A stretch of DNA of 64,000 bases from Saccharothrix longispora (lineage in GTDB: Bacteria; Actinomycetota; Actinomycetes; Mycobacteriales; Pseudonocardiaceae), in contig NZ_NSDM01000010.1 in NCBI RefSeq assembly GCF_030852425.1, positions 124,001 to 188,000 of the forward strand, in the 5' to 3' direction. Below are positions 42,077 through 51,336 of the stretch, one piece after another. The position numbers and the translations under genes are program-made. The notes under the pieces were generated by a model. It searched no databases. It was not told the origin of the DNA and saw nothing but the letters and a program-made list of their open reading frames with translations. Each line of letters begins with the position of its first letter. Position 1 is the stretch's first letter.

Positions 42077-42469
42077 TCAGGACGCCCGGTCGGCGGGCAG
42101 GTGCGCGCGCAGGGTGATGGCGAAGTCCTCGGCGACGCGCAGCCGGGCGCGCAAGCCCTCGCAGCGCTCCTCGGCCGCGGCGCGGAAGCGCGCGAGTCGA
42201 CCGAGGTCCCCGTCCCGCTCCGGGGCGTCGGGGGTGGACAGGCCGTCGACGACGGTGAGCAGTTCGCGCACCTCCTCCCAGCTGGAACCCCCGCGCTTCA
42301 TGCGCCTGGCCGGCTGGAGGCGGTCGACGTCGGGTTCGGTGCGGAGGCGGAACCCGCCCTGGCCGCGCGTGTCGGGGACCACGGGTCCGAGCTCCTCGTA
42401 GTAGCGGATCGTGCGCGGCGACGGGCCGGTCCGCTCGGCCACCTCGCCGATCTGCGTCTTCCCGTCCAC
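42077..42469 (-). CDS. MerR-family regulator
   Basis: A 130-residue MerR-type regulator: IGEVAERTGPSPRTIRYYEELG is the winged helix, followed by the dimerisation helix. No cysteines in the effector region, so not a heavy-metal sensor. GGAGGGG precedes the GTG. It is downstream of the desaturase/HPF block and upstream of RNase J; its target is unclear. Confidence 0.83.
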   Translation of the reverse strand: MDGKTQIGEVAERTGPSPRTIRYYEELGPVVPDTRGQGGFRLRTEPDVDRLQPARRMKRGGSSWEEVRELLTVVDGLSTPDAPERDGDLGRLARFRAAAEERCEGLRARLRVAEDFAITLRAHLPADRAS

Positions 42470-42601
42470 GAATCCCCTCCCGGCGTCCGACCGGGTGATC
42501 AGCCCGTTGTGGCGCCCGGTGCGGCGTGGAAGGGCTGTCCGCGCCCGCGGACCCGGTGAACGCGCCGCGTCGTGGACCGTCGAAACGCGAAGAGCTGTCG
42601 C

Positions 42602-42993
42602 CTATTCGCGCTCGGGCGACTCGGGCGACGTGGGCACCGACCTCAGCGCGCGGTTGTTGCGCGGTTCGGGGCGCGTCTCGGCCTCGTCGACCTGGCGGAT
42701 CAACTCGTTGCGGACTTCGCTCAGCGCCGCGGGGAGATCGCGCTTCGAGGACGTGGCGACGAGGTGCAGGCGGGGGTCCGGTTGATCCAGCACTCCAGGG
42801 TGACCCGTTGCTCGGCGCCGCGGCGGTCCTTCAGGCTGATCTCCAGGTCGACCTGGTCGTCCCGGAAGGACCGCAACCGCGAACCGGGCGCGACCAGGTG
42901 TTCCACGACCCGGTCGCGTTCGGGGGCGGGGAACCCGGTGGCGAGGTGGAGGCGCCGGGCGACGGTGACTTCCCCTTCGGGGGTGTCCCGCAT
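42602..42993 (-). pseudogene. Frameshifted HPF/RaiA-type ribosome hibernation factor
   Basis: The first frame reads MRDTPEGEVTVARRLHLATG and LEISLKDRRGAEQRVTLECWIN; the next frame continues PDPRLHLVATSSKRDLPAAL and RNELIRQVDEAETRPEPRNNR, a known actinobacterial HPF/S30EA-like pattern. One extra C in AACCGG (about 42790) would join them. It follows the desaturase by 47 bp. Either decay or a sequencing error. Confidence 0.7.
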
Positions 42994-43040
42994 GTGCTGC
43001 CAGTCCTCCGTGGAGTGCCGTTGTGCTCGGGGTGTCGCCG

Positions 43041-43997
43041 TCAGGGGGTGGAGGCCTTGAGGTTGCGGGCCAGCCGCTCCGGCCTCGGCCAGCGGACCTT
43101 GGTGGCCCAGCCGAGCTTCTCGAAGACCCAGATCAGCCGTGCGGAGACGTCGACCTGGCCGCGTCGGACACCGTGGCGCGCACAGGTGGGGTCGGCGTGG
43201 TGGGAGTTGTGCCAGGACTCGCCCATCGACAGGATCGCCAGCGGCCAGAAGTTGGCGGACTTGTCGCGTGCCGTGAACGGTCGGTCGCCGATCATGTGGC
43301 AGATCGAGTTCACCGACCAGGTGACGTGGTGCAGCACGGCGACGCGCACCAGACCGGCCCAGAAGAAGGCGGTCAGCGCACCCCACCAGCTCCACGTGAT
43401 CAGCCCTCCGGCGAGCGCGGGCGCGAGCAGGGTCACGGCGGTCAGCGCGGGGAACCAGCGGTTGACGCGCCGGATGTCGTCGTCGGCGAGCAGATCGGGG
43501 GCGAAGCGGCCGGCGTTCGTCAGTTCCCGCTGGAACATCCAGCCCATGTGGGCGTGCCAGAACCCCTTGGCCAGCGCGCGGGACGAGGTTCCGAATATCC
43601 ACGGGGAGTGCGGGTCGCCCTCGCGGTCCGCGTAGGCGTGGTGGCGGCGGTGGTCGGCGACCCAGCCGATGACCGGACCCTGCATGGCCATGCTGCCGGT
43701 GACCGCGAGCCCGATCCTCAGCGCGCGATTGGCCCTGAACGCGCCGTGGGTGAAGTAGCGGTGGAAACCGACCGTCACCCCGAGGCAGGTGAGGGTGTAG
43801 AAGAAGACGGCGAGGCCCACGTCGACCCAGCCGAGCCCCCAGCCCCACGCCAGCGGCACCGCGGCGGCGAGCGCCAGTGCCGGGATCACCGCGAACAACT
43901 TGACCAGGAACATCTCGGCCGGTGACTTCTCGCCGGCCAGCATGGGCTGCGCCTCGGCATCGGCCGGGGGTGCGTCTGACTGGACCTTCGCGATCAC
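43041..43997 (-). CDS. Membrane acyl-CoA delta-9 desaturase
   Basis: A 318-residue membrane desaturase with the three histidine boxes HRYFTH, HRRHH and HNSHH and four transmembrane helices. It inserts double bonds in acyl-CoA and adjusts membrane fluidity. GGAGG precedes the GTG at 43997. A textbook SigF/SigB promoter lies about 110 bp upstream, and the HPF remnant is next in the transcript, suggesting a cold/stress-induced unit. Confidence 0.87.
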   Translation of the reverse strand: MIAKVQSDAPPADAEAQPMLAGEKSPAEMFLVKLFAVIPALALAAAVPLAWGWGLGWVDVGLAVFFYTLTCLGVTVGFHRYFTHGAFRANRALRIGLAVTGSMAMQGPVIGWVADHRRHHAYADREGDPHSPWIFGTSSRALAKGFWHAHMGWMFQRELTNAGRFAPDLLADDDIRRVNRWFPALTAVTLLAPALAGGLITWSWWGALTAFFWAGLVRVAVLHHVTWSVNSICHMIGDRPFTARDKSANFWPLAILSMGESWHNSHHADPTCARHGVRRGQVDVSARLIWVFEKLGWATKVRWPRPERLARNLKASTP

Positions 43998-44105
43998 GCC
44001 CGTACCTCCGGGAACGGAATTCGTACTCCGTCGCCGGGGTCCGGGGCGATTGGTGTGGGTTCGTCGTGCGCCGAACGACCCGCTCGGGTCGTCGCACCGG
44101 GTGGG

Positions 44106-44131
44106 GTACCCGCGGGGTCGTGGTGGGAAAC
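44106..44131 (-). promoter_or_regulatory. SigF/SigB consensus promoter of the desaturase
   Basis: On the minus strand GTTT, 16 bases, GGGTAC: an exact match to the SigF/SigB consensus. It ends 108 bp before the desaturase start. Confidence 0.7.
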
Positions 44132-44166
44132 CGGTGTGGTGGTGCCGGCGCTCCCGGCGGTCGGGC

Positions 44167-45303
44167 TCAGCCGCGGACGTGCGGGTACTCCGGCGAGCGG
44201 TGCTGGAACGAGAGGATGGCGGGGTTGAGGATGGTCCCACCGCGGATCTCGACGGCACGCCGGATCACCTCGCTGGAATCCCAGTCGCCGGTGAGGACCG
44301 GGCGCAGGTGCGGGACCAGCGCTTCGCTGATCTCCCAGGTCGCCGAGTTCCACAGGTACGACGGGCTGTGGTCCACGCCGTAGTGGCGCACGTGGTCGCC
44401 CACCGTGAAGTCCGGTCGTGCGAACGAGGTGGGGCGCGCCCACTCGAAGCCCATGCCCGCGTCGCAGGAGACGTCGACGATCAGGGTTCCCGGGGCCAGG
44501 GTGGGCAGGTCGTCGTCGACGAGGAACATCAGCGGCGCGTCGGGGTCCTGGAGCACGCAGTTGACGATGACGTCGTGCTCCGCGAGGAACCCCGCCAGCG
44601 GAACGCGGCCGGCGTCCGTGGTGACCTGGCTGCGCCGCGGGTCGGCGTCGTCGTGACCGAAGTGGCTGATCCGCGCGGAGTGGATCGGCGAGCCGACCTC
44701 CGCGACCCGTCGGTTGGTGAGGACGTCGACGTCGTGCACGCCGTGCGCGTTGAGGGCGGTCACGGCGCCCCGCGCGGTCGCGCCGAAGCCGATCACGACG
44801 GCGCGCAGCCGACGCCCGTAGTCGCCGGTCGAGCCGATCCGCTGCAAGGCGTGCAGCACCGAGCAGTAGCCGGCGAGCTCGTTGTTCTTGTGGAAGACGT
44901 GCAGGCCGAACGAGCCGTCGGGGTTCCAGTGGTTCATCGCCTCGAAGGCGATGAGGGTCAGCCGCCGGTCGACGGCCAGCTGGGTGAGCTCCGCGTCCTG
45001 GACGCAGTGCGGCCAGCCCCACAGCACCTGTCCTTCCCGCAGTTCCGCGACGTCCTCGGCGAGCGGCTTGGGCAGCAGGACGACGTCGCACTCGGCGATG
45101 AGCTCCTCGCGCGAGCGAAGCCCCGCGACGGAGGCCGCGAGTTGCCCGTCGGAGACGCCGAAGCGCTCTCCGTAGCCGTGTTCGAGGTAGGTGCGGCCAC
45201 GGAGGTCCGCGTCGATCCTGTCCAGGTGCAGCGGGTGGAGGGGGAGCCGGAGTTCGTCTTCCTTGCGGGACGTCGCGACGACCCCGAGGCTGAGCTGATC
45301 CAC
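44167..45303 (-). CDS. Alanine dehydrogenase/PNT-family protein, N5-(carboxyethyl)ornithine synthase-like
   Basis: A 378-residue dehydrogenase with the alanine-dehydrogenase/transhydrogenase N-terminal domain (VVATSRKEDELRLPLHP) and a Rossmann NAD domain (VVIGFGATARGAVTALNAHG). It resembles N5-(carboxyethyl)ornithine synthase and saccharopine-dehydrogenase-like enzymes more than true alanine dehydrogenase. AGGA precedes the GTG at 45303. Substrate unknown. A nine-pair hairpin (45339-45360) lies in its leader. Confidence 0.7.
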   Translation of the reverse strand: MDQLSLGVVATSRKEDELRLPLHPLHLDRIDADLRGRTYLEHGYGERFGVSDGQLAASVAGLRSREELIAECDVVLLPKPLAEDVAELREGQVLWGWPHCVQDAELTQLAVDRRLTLIAFEAMNHWNPDGSFGLHVFHKNNELAGYCSVLHALQRIGSTGDYGRRLRAVVIGFGATARGAVTALNAHGVHDVDVLTNRRVAEVGSPIHSARISHFGHDDADPRRSQVTTDAGRVPLAGFLAEHDVIVNCVLQDPDAPLMFLVDDDLPTLAPGTLIVDVSCDAGMGFEWARPTSFARPDFTVGDHVRHYGVDHSPSYLWNSATWEISEALVPHLRPVLTGDWDSSEVIRRAVEIRGGTILNPAILSFQHRSPEYPHVRG

Positions 45304-45639
45304 GTGTGTCCTGTTCGCCGGTGGTCGAGGACCGCGTGCCCGCGGCAGACGTGCCGCGGGGCCGCCACCGGCCGGATGGCATTCGATCGCCTCGTCGGAC
45401 GCGGAAATTCGGCTCGTGCGGCAGGCCGACGGTGCCAAGGGGAAACGTCGCCTCCCGCATCGATGCTACACGCGCGGCATGCACATTCGTTCGAATCCGC
45501 GTGGATTCCTTCGTCCGTGAAATTCCCAAGGGTCGGCTGGGCATTGTGTGCCCGGTTCTCCGGGAGAAATGCGAATCGGCCTCTTGCCCGGTCCGGAACG
45601 GCACGCCGCCGACCCGGCCCGCGCGGGTCCTCGCCGGTC

Positions 45640-46520
45640 GGGCACGCCTCGTGGACGTGGTCACCGGTCCGGAAGGCCGCCGGCCGGCCACCCGGTGGCC
45701 GTGCCGCGTCCCGCAACGGGCGCAACCGCGTGGTGGTGCGCGCCGGCACCGGTACCTGGCACAGGTCGACGGCGTCCTCGCCCGGCCCGGTGCCGCGATC
45801 GAACCGGCCGCCCGGCAGGGGGCGGGCGGCGAGCGGGATGGAGCTGGACGCCCGGCTGCGCGTCATGCCCGCTCCGAAGCCGTCCACCGCACCGGTGAAG
45901 CAGCCGGACCGCTCTATGGATCGCGCGTGGATCTCCGGTGCGCGCCAGTTCGGCGTGGACCACGCCACCGATCGCCGAGAACTCGACGCCGGTGAAGAAG
46001 GCCGCCCAGCCCGGTACCGGGTCGCCCTGCGCCCGCGCGTGGTGGTCCGCCGCTTCGGCCGGCAGCGCGACCGCTCGCCGCGCGGAGCCCATCCGGGCGT
46101 GCACCCACGCCTGGTTCGTGGCGACGACGGCTCGCGCGAGCGCCGAACCGCTTGCCCGGGCCGCCCGCTCGGCGGTCCGGAACTCGGCCGCGGCCGACCT
46201 CGGGGCGCGTGGTGCAGGTGGACCCGTCCCAACCGGTGGTGGACGTCCGACGGGTTGCGCAGGTCCGCCACCGCGGTGCGGAGCGCGTGGTCGGTCCGAT
46301 CGGTGGCGGGAAGGGGCAGCAGCGCGAGGGCCATCGGCGACCTCGCCACGACCTCGTCCGCGCAACGCCCTCCACCGTGCCGGTGGTCGATCGCCCGCAG
46401 CCGTGCCGTGTGGGCTCCAGCGCGACGACGTCCGCCGCCCCCACGCGCTGCCGCACCACCTGGAAGCGGTCGTCCACGGGGCAGTCGGGCGTCGCGTGGA
46501 CGCATCCGGACGAACGCCCG
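45640..46520 (-). pseudogene. Decayed XRE-family regulator with TPR-like domain
   Basis: Fragments in all three minus frames match one family in order: DDRFQVVRQRVGAADVVALE, LRAIDHRHGGGRCADEVVA, MALALLPLPATDRTDHALR, EFRTAERAARASGSALARAV, VVATNQAWVHARMG, FTGVEFSAIGGVVHAELA, MTRSRASSS, TRLRPLRDAARPPGG. The DNA-binding N-terminus is missing and several frameshifts are needed. It fills the 1.2-kb gap between neighbours. Confidence 0.65.
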
Positions 46521-46542
46521 CGACCGCGCCGCACGGCGCGAC

Positions 46543-47049
46543 CTACGGCAGGTCGGCCACGGGGGAGTCCGGTGACCGGGCTGGTCGTGCCCGGGGCAGC
46601 CGCACCGCCGCGGACCGGACGGACGCCGGGCCAGGGCCGTCGCCCCGCGCCGGGACGCCGTCGACGTGCGGGTACACGGCGAACACGAGGTCCAGGCCGG
46701 TGACGGACAGCGGCACCAGGACCCGACGGGTGCGGGCGACGACGCAGAACCCCACCCCGGCCGCGTCGGCCGCGGCCAGGGCGTCCACCAGGACGTTGAG
46801 GCCGGCCGCGCTGAAGAAGTGCACCTCGCCGAGGTCGACCACCAGGTCCGGGCCTTCGAGGCGGATCTGCTCCGCAAGGAGGGCGCGCAGGCGCGGAGCG
46901 GTCGCCAGGTCCACCTCGCCGGTCACCGCGCACACCAGGGTGGAGGACGACAACGGCCGCGCCACGACCGCGAAGGCGGGTGGGCGGCCGGAGGGCGGCA
47001 GGGCGACCGCCGGCGGCGGTCGATCGGAATTCTGGACGATGGCACCCAC
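46543..47049 (-). CDS. STAS-domain anti-anti-sigma factor
   Basis: A 168-residue protein with a STAS domain in its centre (VTGEVDLATAPRL, DLVVDLGEVHFFSAAGLNVLVDA; the FSAAG serine is the phosphorylation site) and about 40 tail residues. The GTG at 47049 follows GAGGGG; an ATG at 47115 would add 22 residues without a ribosome site. It may act with RsbW-like kinases controlling stress sigma factors. Confidence 0.75.
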   Translation of the reverse strand: MGAIVQNSDRPPPAVALPPSGRPPAFAVVARPLSSSTLVCAVTGEVDLATAPRLRALLAEQIRLEGPDLVVDLGEVHFFSAAGLNVLVDALAAADAAGVGFCVVARTRRVLVPLSVTGLDLVFAVYPHVDGVPARGDGPGPASVRSAAVRLPRARPARSPDSPVADLP

Positions 47050-47341
47050 GGAAATCCCCTCACCCGAGTCCGACGTCCGCGGGGTCTGGGCGGCGAGAGC
47101 AGCGGGGTCGAGCATACGGCTGGACCGCGTCGGGTCACAAGGCGATTCCAGGCCTGTTTCAAATATTCGACGGCATCGGGTCGTCGCCGGCCGGAAGTGG
47201 TGAAAATGTCCTCGAAACGGTTTCGGTGGAATTTCCGGTGTAATGTGGTGATGTCGAGGGCGCGTTGAGCGCCGACGTCCGGGCCGACCGCCTCGGGCGC
47301 GGCACGAGTCCGACCGGCCGGTCGGAGGCAGGAGCGCCGAG

Positions 47342-47560
47342 ATGACCTCGAACCAGCCCGGTCCCTTCCCCGACCCCGCGACCGGGTTCCCGCCGTCGGT
47401 CCCCGCCACCGCCTCCGGCGGGGTGGAGGCGGTGGCGGGGACCGACGCGGTCGTGCCCGAGCCGCCGCCCGATGCCGTGGCGGGCCACGGCCCGTTGTGG
47501 CGCAGGCGTGTCCGGCTCAACGTGGGCCGCCGCCGGCGGTCGCGTTCCCCCCGTCACTGA
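47342..47560 (+). CDS. Possible small protein overlapping a long hairpin
   Basis: A 72-codon proline- and alanine-rich frame with AGGAGC before its ATG and a basic C-terminus. It contains the long inverted repeat at 47394-47447. No family; coding is uncertain. It fills part of the gap between STAS and GAF-ANTAR genes, where nothing else is seen. Confidence 0.3.
   Translation: MTSNQPGPFPDPATGFPPSVPATASGGVEAVAGTDAVVPEPPPDAVAGHGPLWRRRVRLNVGRRRRSRSPRH
47394..47447. repeat. Perfect 23-bp inverted repeat with 8-base loop
   Basis: Arms 47394-47416 and 47425-47447 are exactly complementary with the loop GGCGGGGT. No T-tract follows. It is longer than any other hairpin noticed in the window. Confidence 0.85.
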
Positions 47561-47757
47561 TCACCGGACCGTCCGCGATGGGCCGGTGGACGTCGTCGGT
47601 CCGGGAGACGGGGCGCGCATCCGGGTGACAGCGCCGGCGACGGGCGCGCCGGCCGGAGGACCGGGGTGTCCGGTGCGTAGGGTGGGCCGATCGCGATCCC
47701 GCGATGCGGCGGTGTCCGGGTCGTGTCGCACGACCAGGCGACCGGGAGGGTTTCGGG

Positions 47758-48486
47758 ATGGCCCGGTACACCACCAGTCGGTTGGTGCTGGTGAGCCGCT
47801 GGATCGCGGAGAAGGCCGCCGAACTGGACGCCCCCGCCTCGGTCGGCACCCTCTGCCGGACGGCGGTGGCGCGGTTGGGGGTGGGCGGCGTCGTGCTGAC
47901 CGTCGACACCTCCGGCTGGCCGGAGATCCGGTGCGCCACGGATGTCCTGGGTGAACGGCTGACCGAGTTGCAGGTGACGGTGGGAGAGGGGCCGGCCGTG
48001 GACGTCTGGAGCGGGGGCGGCCCGGCGCTCGTCTCCGATCTCGACTCCCCGTCCTGCCAGGTCCGGTGGCCGGTGTTCACCCCGCTGGCCGTCGAGGCCG
48101 GAGCGGCGTCGTTGTTCGCCCTGCCGCTGTGCGTCGGCGCGATCCGGGTCGGGGTGCTGCTGCTGTACCGGGCCGAGGCGGGGCACCTCGACGCCGCGAC
48201 GCTGGCCGACTCGTTGGCGTTCGCCGAACTCGCGCTGCGGCTGCTGCTGGACGAGCAGGCCGGCCTGCTCGCGGAGGGCGCCGTCGACGGGGACGTCCTA
48301 CCGCTGCACAACCCGCGGGTGCACCAGGCCACCGGGATGGTCGCGGCGCAGTTGGACGTGGGCATGGCGGACGCGTTCGCCCACCTGCGTGCACGTGCGT
48401 TCGCCGAGCAGGTGTCGCTGGGCGAGTTGGCCGCCGACGTGGTGGCGCGCCGCCGTCGGTTCCACCGTGACGGGGGAGGACCGTGA
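47758..48486 (+). CDS. GAF-ANTAR RNA-binding regulator (1)
   Basis: A 242-residue protein: GAF sensor domain (about 25-165) and C-terminal ANTAR domain (HQATGMVAAQLDVGMADAFAHL). ANTAR proteins bind dual-hexaloop RNAs to antiterminate. GGGAGGG precedes the ATG. It is followed after 51 bp by a second GAF-ANTAR gene on the same strand. Confidence 0.83.
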   Translation: MARYTTSRLVLVSRWIAEKAAELDAPASVGTLCRTAVARLGVGGVVLTVDTSGWPEIRCATDVLGERLTELQVTVGEGPAVDVWSGGGPALVSDLDSPSCQVRWPVFTPLAVEAGAASLFALPLCVGAIRVGVLLLYRAEAGHLDAATLADSLAFAELALRLLLDEQAGLLAEGAVDGDVLPLHNPRVHQATGMVAAQLDVGMADAFAHLRARAFAEQVSLGELAADVVARRRRFHRDGGGP

Positions 48487-48537
48487 CAACGGGTGGGGCA
48501 CGACCGCACTCTGAACACACCGTGGAGGTGGATGCGC

Positions 48538-49284
48538 GTGGACGGTGATCGTCTCGTCGAAACGTTCGTCGAGTTGGCCGACACCCTGGTCGACGACTTC
48601 GACGTCATCGACTTCCTGCACATGCTCGTGGACCGGTGCGTCGAGCTCCTCGACGTGCACGCGGCGGGGTTGCTGCTGGCCGACCAGCAGGGCCGGCTGC
48701 AGCTGATCGCGACGTCCAACGAGCAGGTGCGGCTGCTGGAGCTCTTCCAGCTCCAGAACGACGAGGGACCGTGCCTCGACGCGTTCGCGGCGGGCGCCAG
48801 GGTGGGCCACCCCGACCTCGCCGACGCGGGGGAGCGGTGGCCGAGGTTCGCCGCGGCGGCCACCGAGGCCGGGTTCGCCGCCGTGGACGCCGTGCCCATG
48901 CGCCTGCGCAGCGAGGTGATCGGCGCGCTCAACCTGTTCCGGAGCCAGGTGGGCGAGTTGGACGCCACCGCGCTGCGGACCGCCACGGCGCTGGTCGACA
49001 TCGCCACCATCGGCCTGCTGCAACACCGTTCGATCCACCACCACCAGGTGCTGACCGAGCAGTTGCAGGCCGCGCTGAACAGCCGGGTGATCGTGGAGCA
49101 GGCCAAGGGCCTGATCGCCGAACGCCTCGGGGTCGACATGGACGCCGCCTTCGCGGCGCTGCGCGGCCATGCCCGCGGGCACAACCTCAAGCTCGGCCAC
49201 GTCGCGCGTGGGGTCATCGCGGGCGACATCGACACCGCGGAACTGCTCGGCACCACGACCACGCCCAAGCCCGTCCGACGCTGA
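48538..49284 (+). CDS. GAF-ANTAR RNA-binding regulator (2)
   Basis: A 248-residue paralogue of the upstream gene: GAF domain with FQLQNDEGPCLDAF and ANTAR with VIVEQAKGLIAERLGVDMDAAFAALRGHAR, a canonical ANTAR signature. The GTG at 48538 is nine bases from GGAGG; the ATG at 48532 is too close. It probably acts with the first copy as an antitermination pair. Confidence 0.87.
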   Translation: MDGDRLVETFVELADTLVDDFDVIDFLHMLVDRCVELLDVHAAGLLLADQQGRLQLIATSNEQVRLLELFQLQNDEGPCLDAFAAGARVGHPDLADAGERWPRFAAAATEAGFAAVDAVPMRLRSEVIGALNLFRSQVGELDATALRTATALVDIATIGLLQHRSIHHHQVLTEQLQAALNSRVIVEQAKGLIAERLGVDMDAAFAALRGHARGHNLKLGHVARGVIAGDIDTAELLGTTTTPKPVRR

Positions 49285-49325
49285 GTCGGGTCGAGGAACC
49301 CGGAGGAGTGCCGACTCGCCGCCGT

Positions 49326-50090
49326 TCACCCGCGCTGCGGCCCCGCACGGCCTTCGACCAGGTCCCGGAGCCCCGGAGTGGGCACCAGGCCCAGGTCCGC
49401 GCGCAGGAGGCGGCTGAACCGCTCGAACGCGTGCACCGCCTCCGACTGGTTGCCCTCGGCCAGGTGGACGCGGATGAGGGCGGCCTGGGCGCTCTCCCGA
49501 AGCGGGTCGGCCCGGGCGACCACCCCCGCTGCCGCCGTGGCGTCACCGAACCGCCTCGCCTCGACCAGGCCGTCCACCACCGCCTCCAACGCGTGGAGCC
49601 GGAGTTGGCGCCAGTCCTCGGCCTCGATCAGGACCCAGTCGTCGTACCAGAGCGGCAGCAGTTCCGACGACAGGGTCGCGACCGCCGCCACGCCCAGGTC
49701 CGCCGCGGCGTGCGGACCGGCGTCGAGCAGGCGGTGGGCGAGTGCCTGGGCGTCGTGCAGGTCGACCGGGACACCGGGCGCGAGTTCCAGGCTGGACGGG
49801 GTGACCAGCAGTGCCTCCCGGCAGGTGCGGTTCATCCGGGTCAGCGCGGACCGCAGTGCCGCGTAGGCGTGGCCCTCGGTCGCACCCGCCCACAGGGAAC
49901 TCGCCACGAGCAGTCGCCCCACCGGTCGGTGACGCATCGCCATGAACGCCAGCAGCCGCTCCGCTCCTCCGGAAGCGGGGACGGCGCCGGTTCCCCCCGT
50001 GAGCCGGAACCCGTCGAGGAGCGCGACGCGCAAACCCCCCTGGTCCCCGTGGGGCGTCGAGCGCACCTCCGGCACCGCGAGCAGGGTCAC
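49326..50090 (-). CDS. SARP/BTAD-family transcriptional activator
   Basis: A 254-residue protein with an N-terminal OmpR-like winged-helix segment (LRVALLDGFRL, ERLLAFMAMRHRPVGRLLVASSLWAG) and a bacterial transcriptional activation domain (EAEDWRQLRLHALEAVVDGL, ADPLRESAQAALIRVHLAEGNQSEAV). Such regulators switch on biosynthetic genes. The nearest biosynthetic gene is the PKS at 60 kb. It stands alone. Confidence 0.8.
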   Translation of the reverse strand: MTLLAVPEVRSTPHGDQGGLRVALLDGFRLTGGTGAVPASGGAERLLAFMAMRHRPVGRLLVASSLWAGATEGHAYAALRSALTRMNRTCREALLVTPSSLELAPGVPVDLHDAQALAHRLLDAGPHAAADLGVAAVATLSSELLPLWYDDWVLIEAEDWRQLRLHALEAVVDGLVEARRFGDATAAAGVVARADPLRESAQAALIRVHLAEGNQSEAVHAFERFSRLLRADLGLVPTPGLRDLVEGRAGPQRG

Positions 50091-50379
50091 GGCACCGATG
50101 TCGTTTCGTGAAGATCCGGAAGAATGATCACGGAAAGCACTTCGGCCTCGTCGAGCATTTATTGTGCCGACTCGCGTGTCCTGTCGTAATCGGTGCCGGT
50201 TGTGGCCGGACCGTCGACCGGACTCCTGTCGCTCACGCTACCAGTGCGCGGTCGGGGTGAAAGGCCGTCGGGCGGGAGGATTCCCGTCACCGCGAATTCG
50301 TGTGAATCCTCCGCGTGCGTTCGGGGTGGAGGGCTGTTCAAACCACTCGTTCGGTTCACGCTCGAATGAGCCCGACAGG
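50091..50379. other. Intergenic, no gene recognised
   Basis: Promoter region of the SARP gene on the left; nothing else is visible up to the terminator of the RTX gene. Confidence 0.5.
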
Positions 50380-50418
50380 CAGGACGACCCGGCCCCGCGA
50401 GGGGACCGGGTCGTCCTG
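50380..50418 (-). terminator. Strong hairpin terminator of the RTX gene
   Basis: CAGGACGACCCGG and CCGGGTCGTCCTG (13 perfect pairs) across a 13-base loop, 37 bases after the RTX stop codon. Confidence 0.7.
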
Positions 50419-50455
50419 TCCCACGCGTGCCGGGTCGTCGCGGTGGTGCGCGGTC

Positions 50456-50923
50456 CTACGACTCGCAGCCGCTGCGCAGGTCCGGGGGCACGCCGACGGG
50501 GCCGCAGGAGTCGGTGTTGCCGCCGCCGTTGAGCGTGTCCTGGGCGAGGTCGGTCCCGGGCCCCCTGAGCGTGTCGTTGCCCGCGGAGCCGTTCAGCGTG
50601 TCCGTGCCGAGGTCGCCGTTGAGGATGTCGTCGCCCACCCCGCCGGTGAGCGTGTCGTCGCCGGCGTCGCCGTTGATCGTGTCGTTGTAGGCGGTGCCGG
50701 TGATGGTGTCGTTGCCGCCGTTGCCGTGGACGGTCTTGCCGGGGTTCGCGCTGGTGCAGTCGATCGTGTCGTTCCCACCGGACCCGAACACCGCGGTGTC
50801 CGTCTGGGTCACGTTGGGGCCGATGGTGCACGGAACCGCTGCCGAGGCGCTGCCGGCCCCCGCGAAACCGCCCATGACCATGATGCCCGCGGCCAGGATC
50901 GGGTAGATCTTTCGACTTCGCAC
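50456..50923 (-). CDS. Secreted RTX-type calcium-binding protein
   Basis: A 155-residue exported protein: signal peptide ending near GSASAA, then nonapeptide RTX repeats (GSGGNDTID, GNGGNDTIT, GDAGDDTLT, GGVGDDILN, GSAGNDTLR) that fold as a calcium-binding beta-roll. Two C-terminal cysteines probably pair. GGAGGAC precedes the GTG. Its role outside the cell is unknown. Confidence 0.82.
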   Translation of the reverse strand: MRSRKIYPILAAGIMVMGGFAGAGSASAAVPCTIGPNVTQTDTAVFGSGGNDTIDCTSANPGKTVHGNGGNDTITGTAYNDTINGDAGDDTLTGGVGDDILNGDLGTDTLNGSAGNDTLRGPGTDLAQDTLNGGGNTDSCGPVGVPPDLRSGCES

Positions 50924-51336
50924 TTGGTCCTCCGCTTCGTCACCGGGAATTCGGATGACCCACACCGTGTTCCGCCCGGCGTCACCGGCGCGTGACGTTG
51001 CCCGGACATCGGCCGGCCATGTGCGGCCGTCTTTCGCCGACCCCTCGGGTGTACCGCCATACGGGCTGCTGTGCTGTCCCCCGATTCGCTGAAGGTGTAA
51101 GTTGGGAATCGTTACCCCGGACCCCGGTGGCGCGACACCTCCCATTGATCACGGAGGTGGATCGCAAGCCGGGGTCTTTTGCGCGGATCCACACCACCGG
51201 TTCGTTCGAATCGCACGGGTGCGCGGACGTCGTCCGCATCTTCTCCGCACCGGTGTGCCACGCGGGCCACCCTCCATCGTGCTCCAGGAAATGACATCTT
51301 CATGCGCCGTACCCGTACGATCGTCCAATCCTGTTA

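Noticed and set aside
45339-45360. Nine-pair hairpin CCCGCGGCA/TGCCGCGGG as an operator
   Set aside because: Such hairpins are frequent in GC-rich DNA and there is no partner site or regulator; mentioned only with the adjacent gene.
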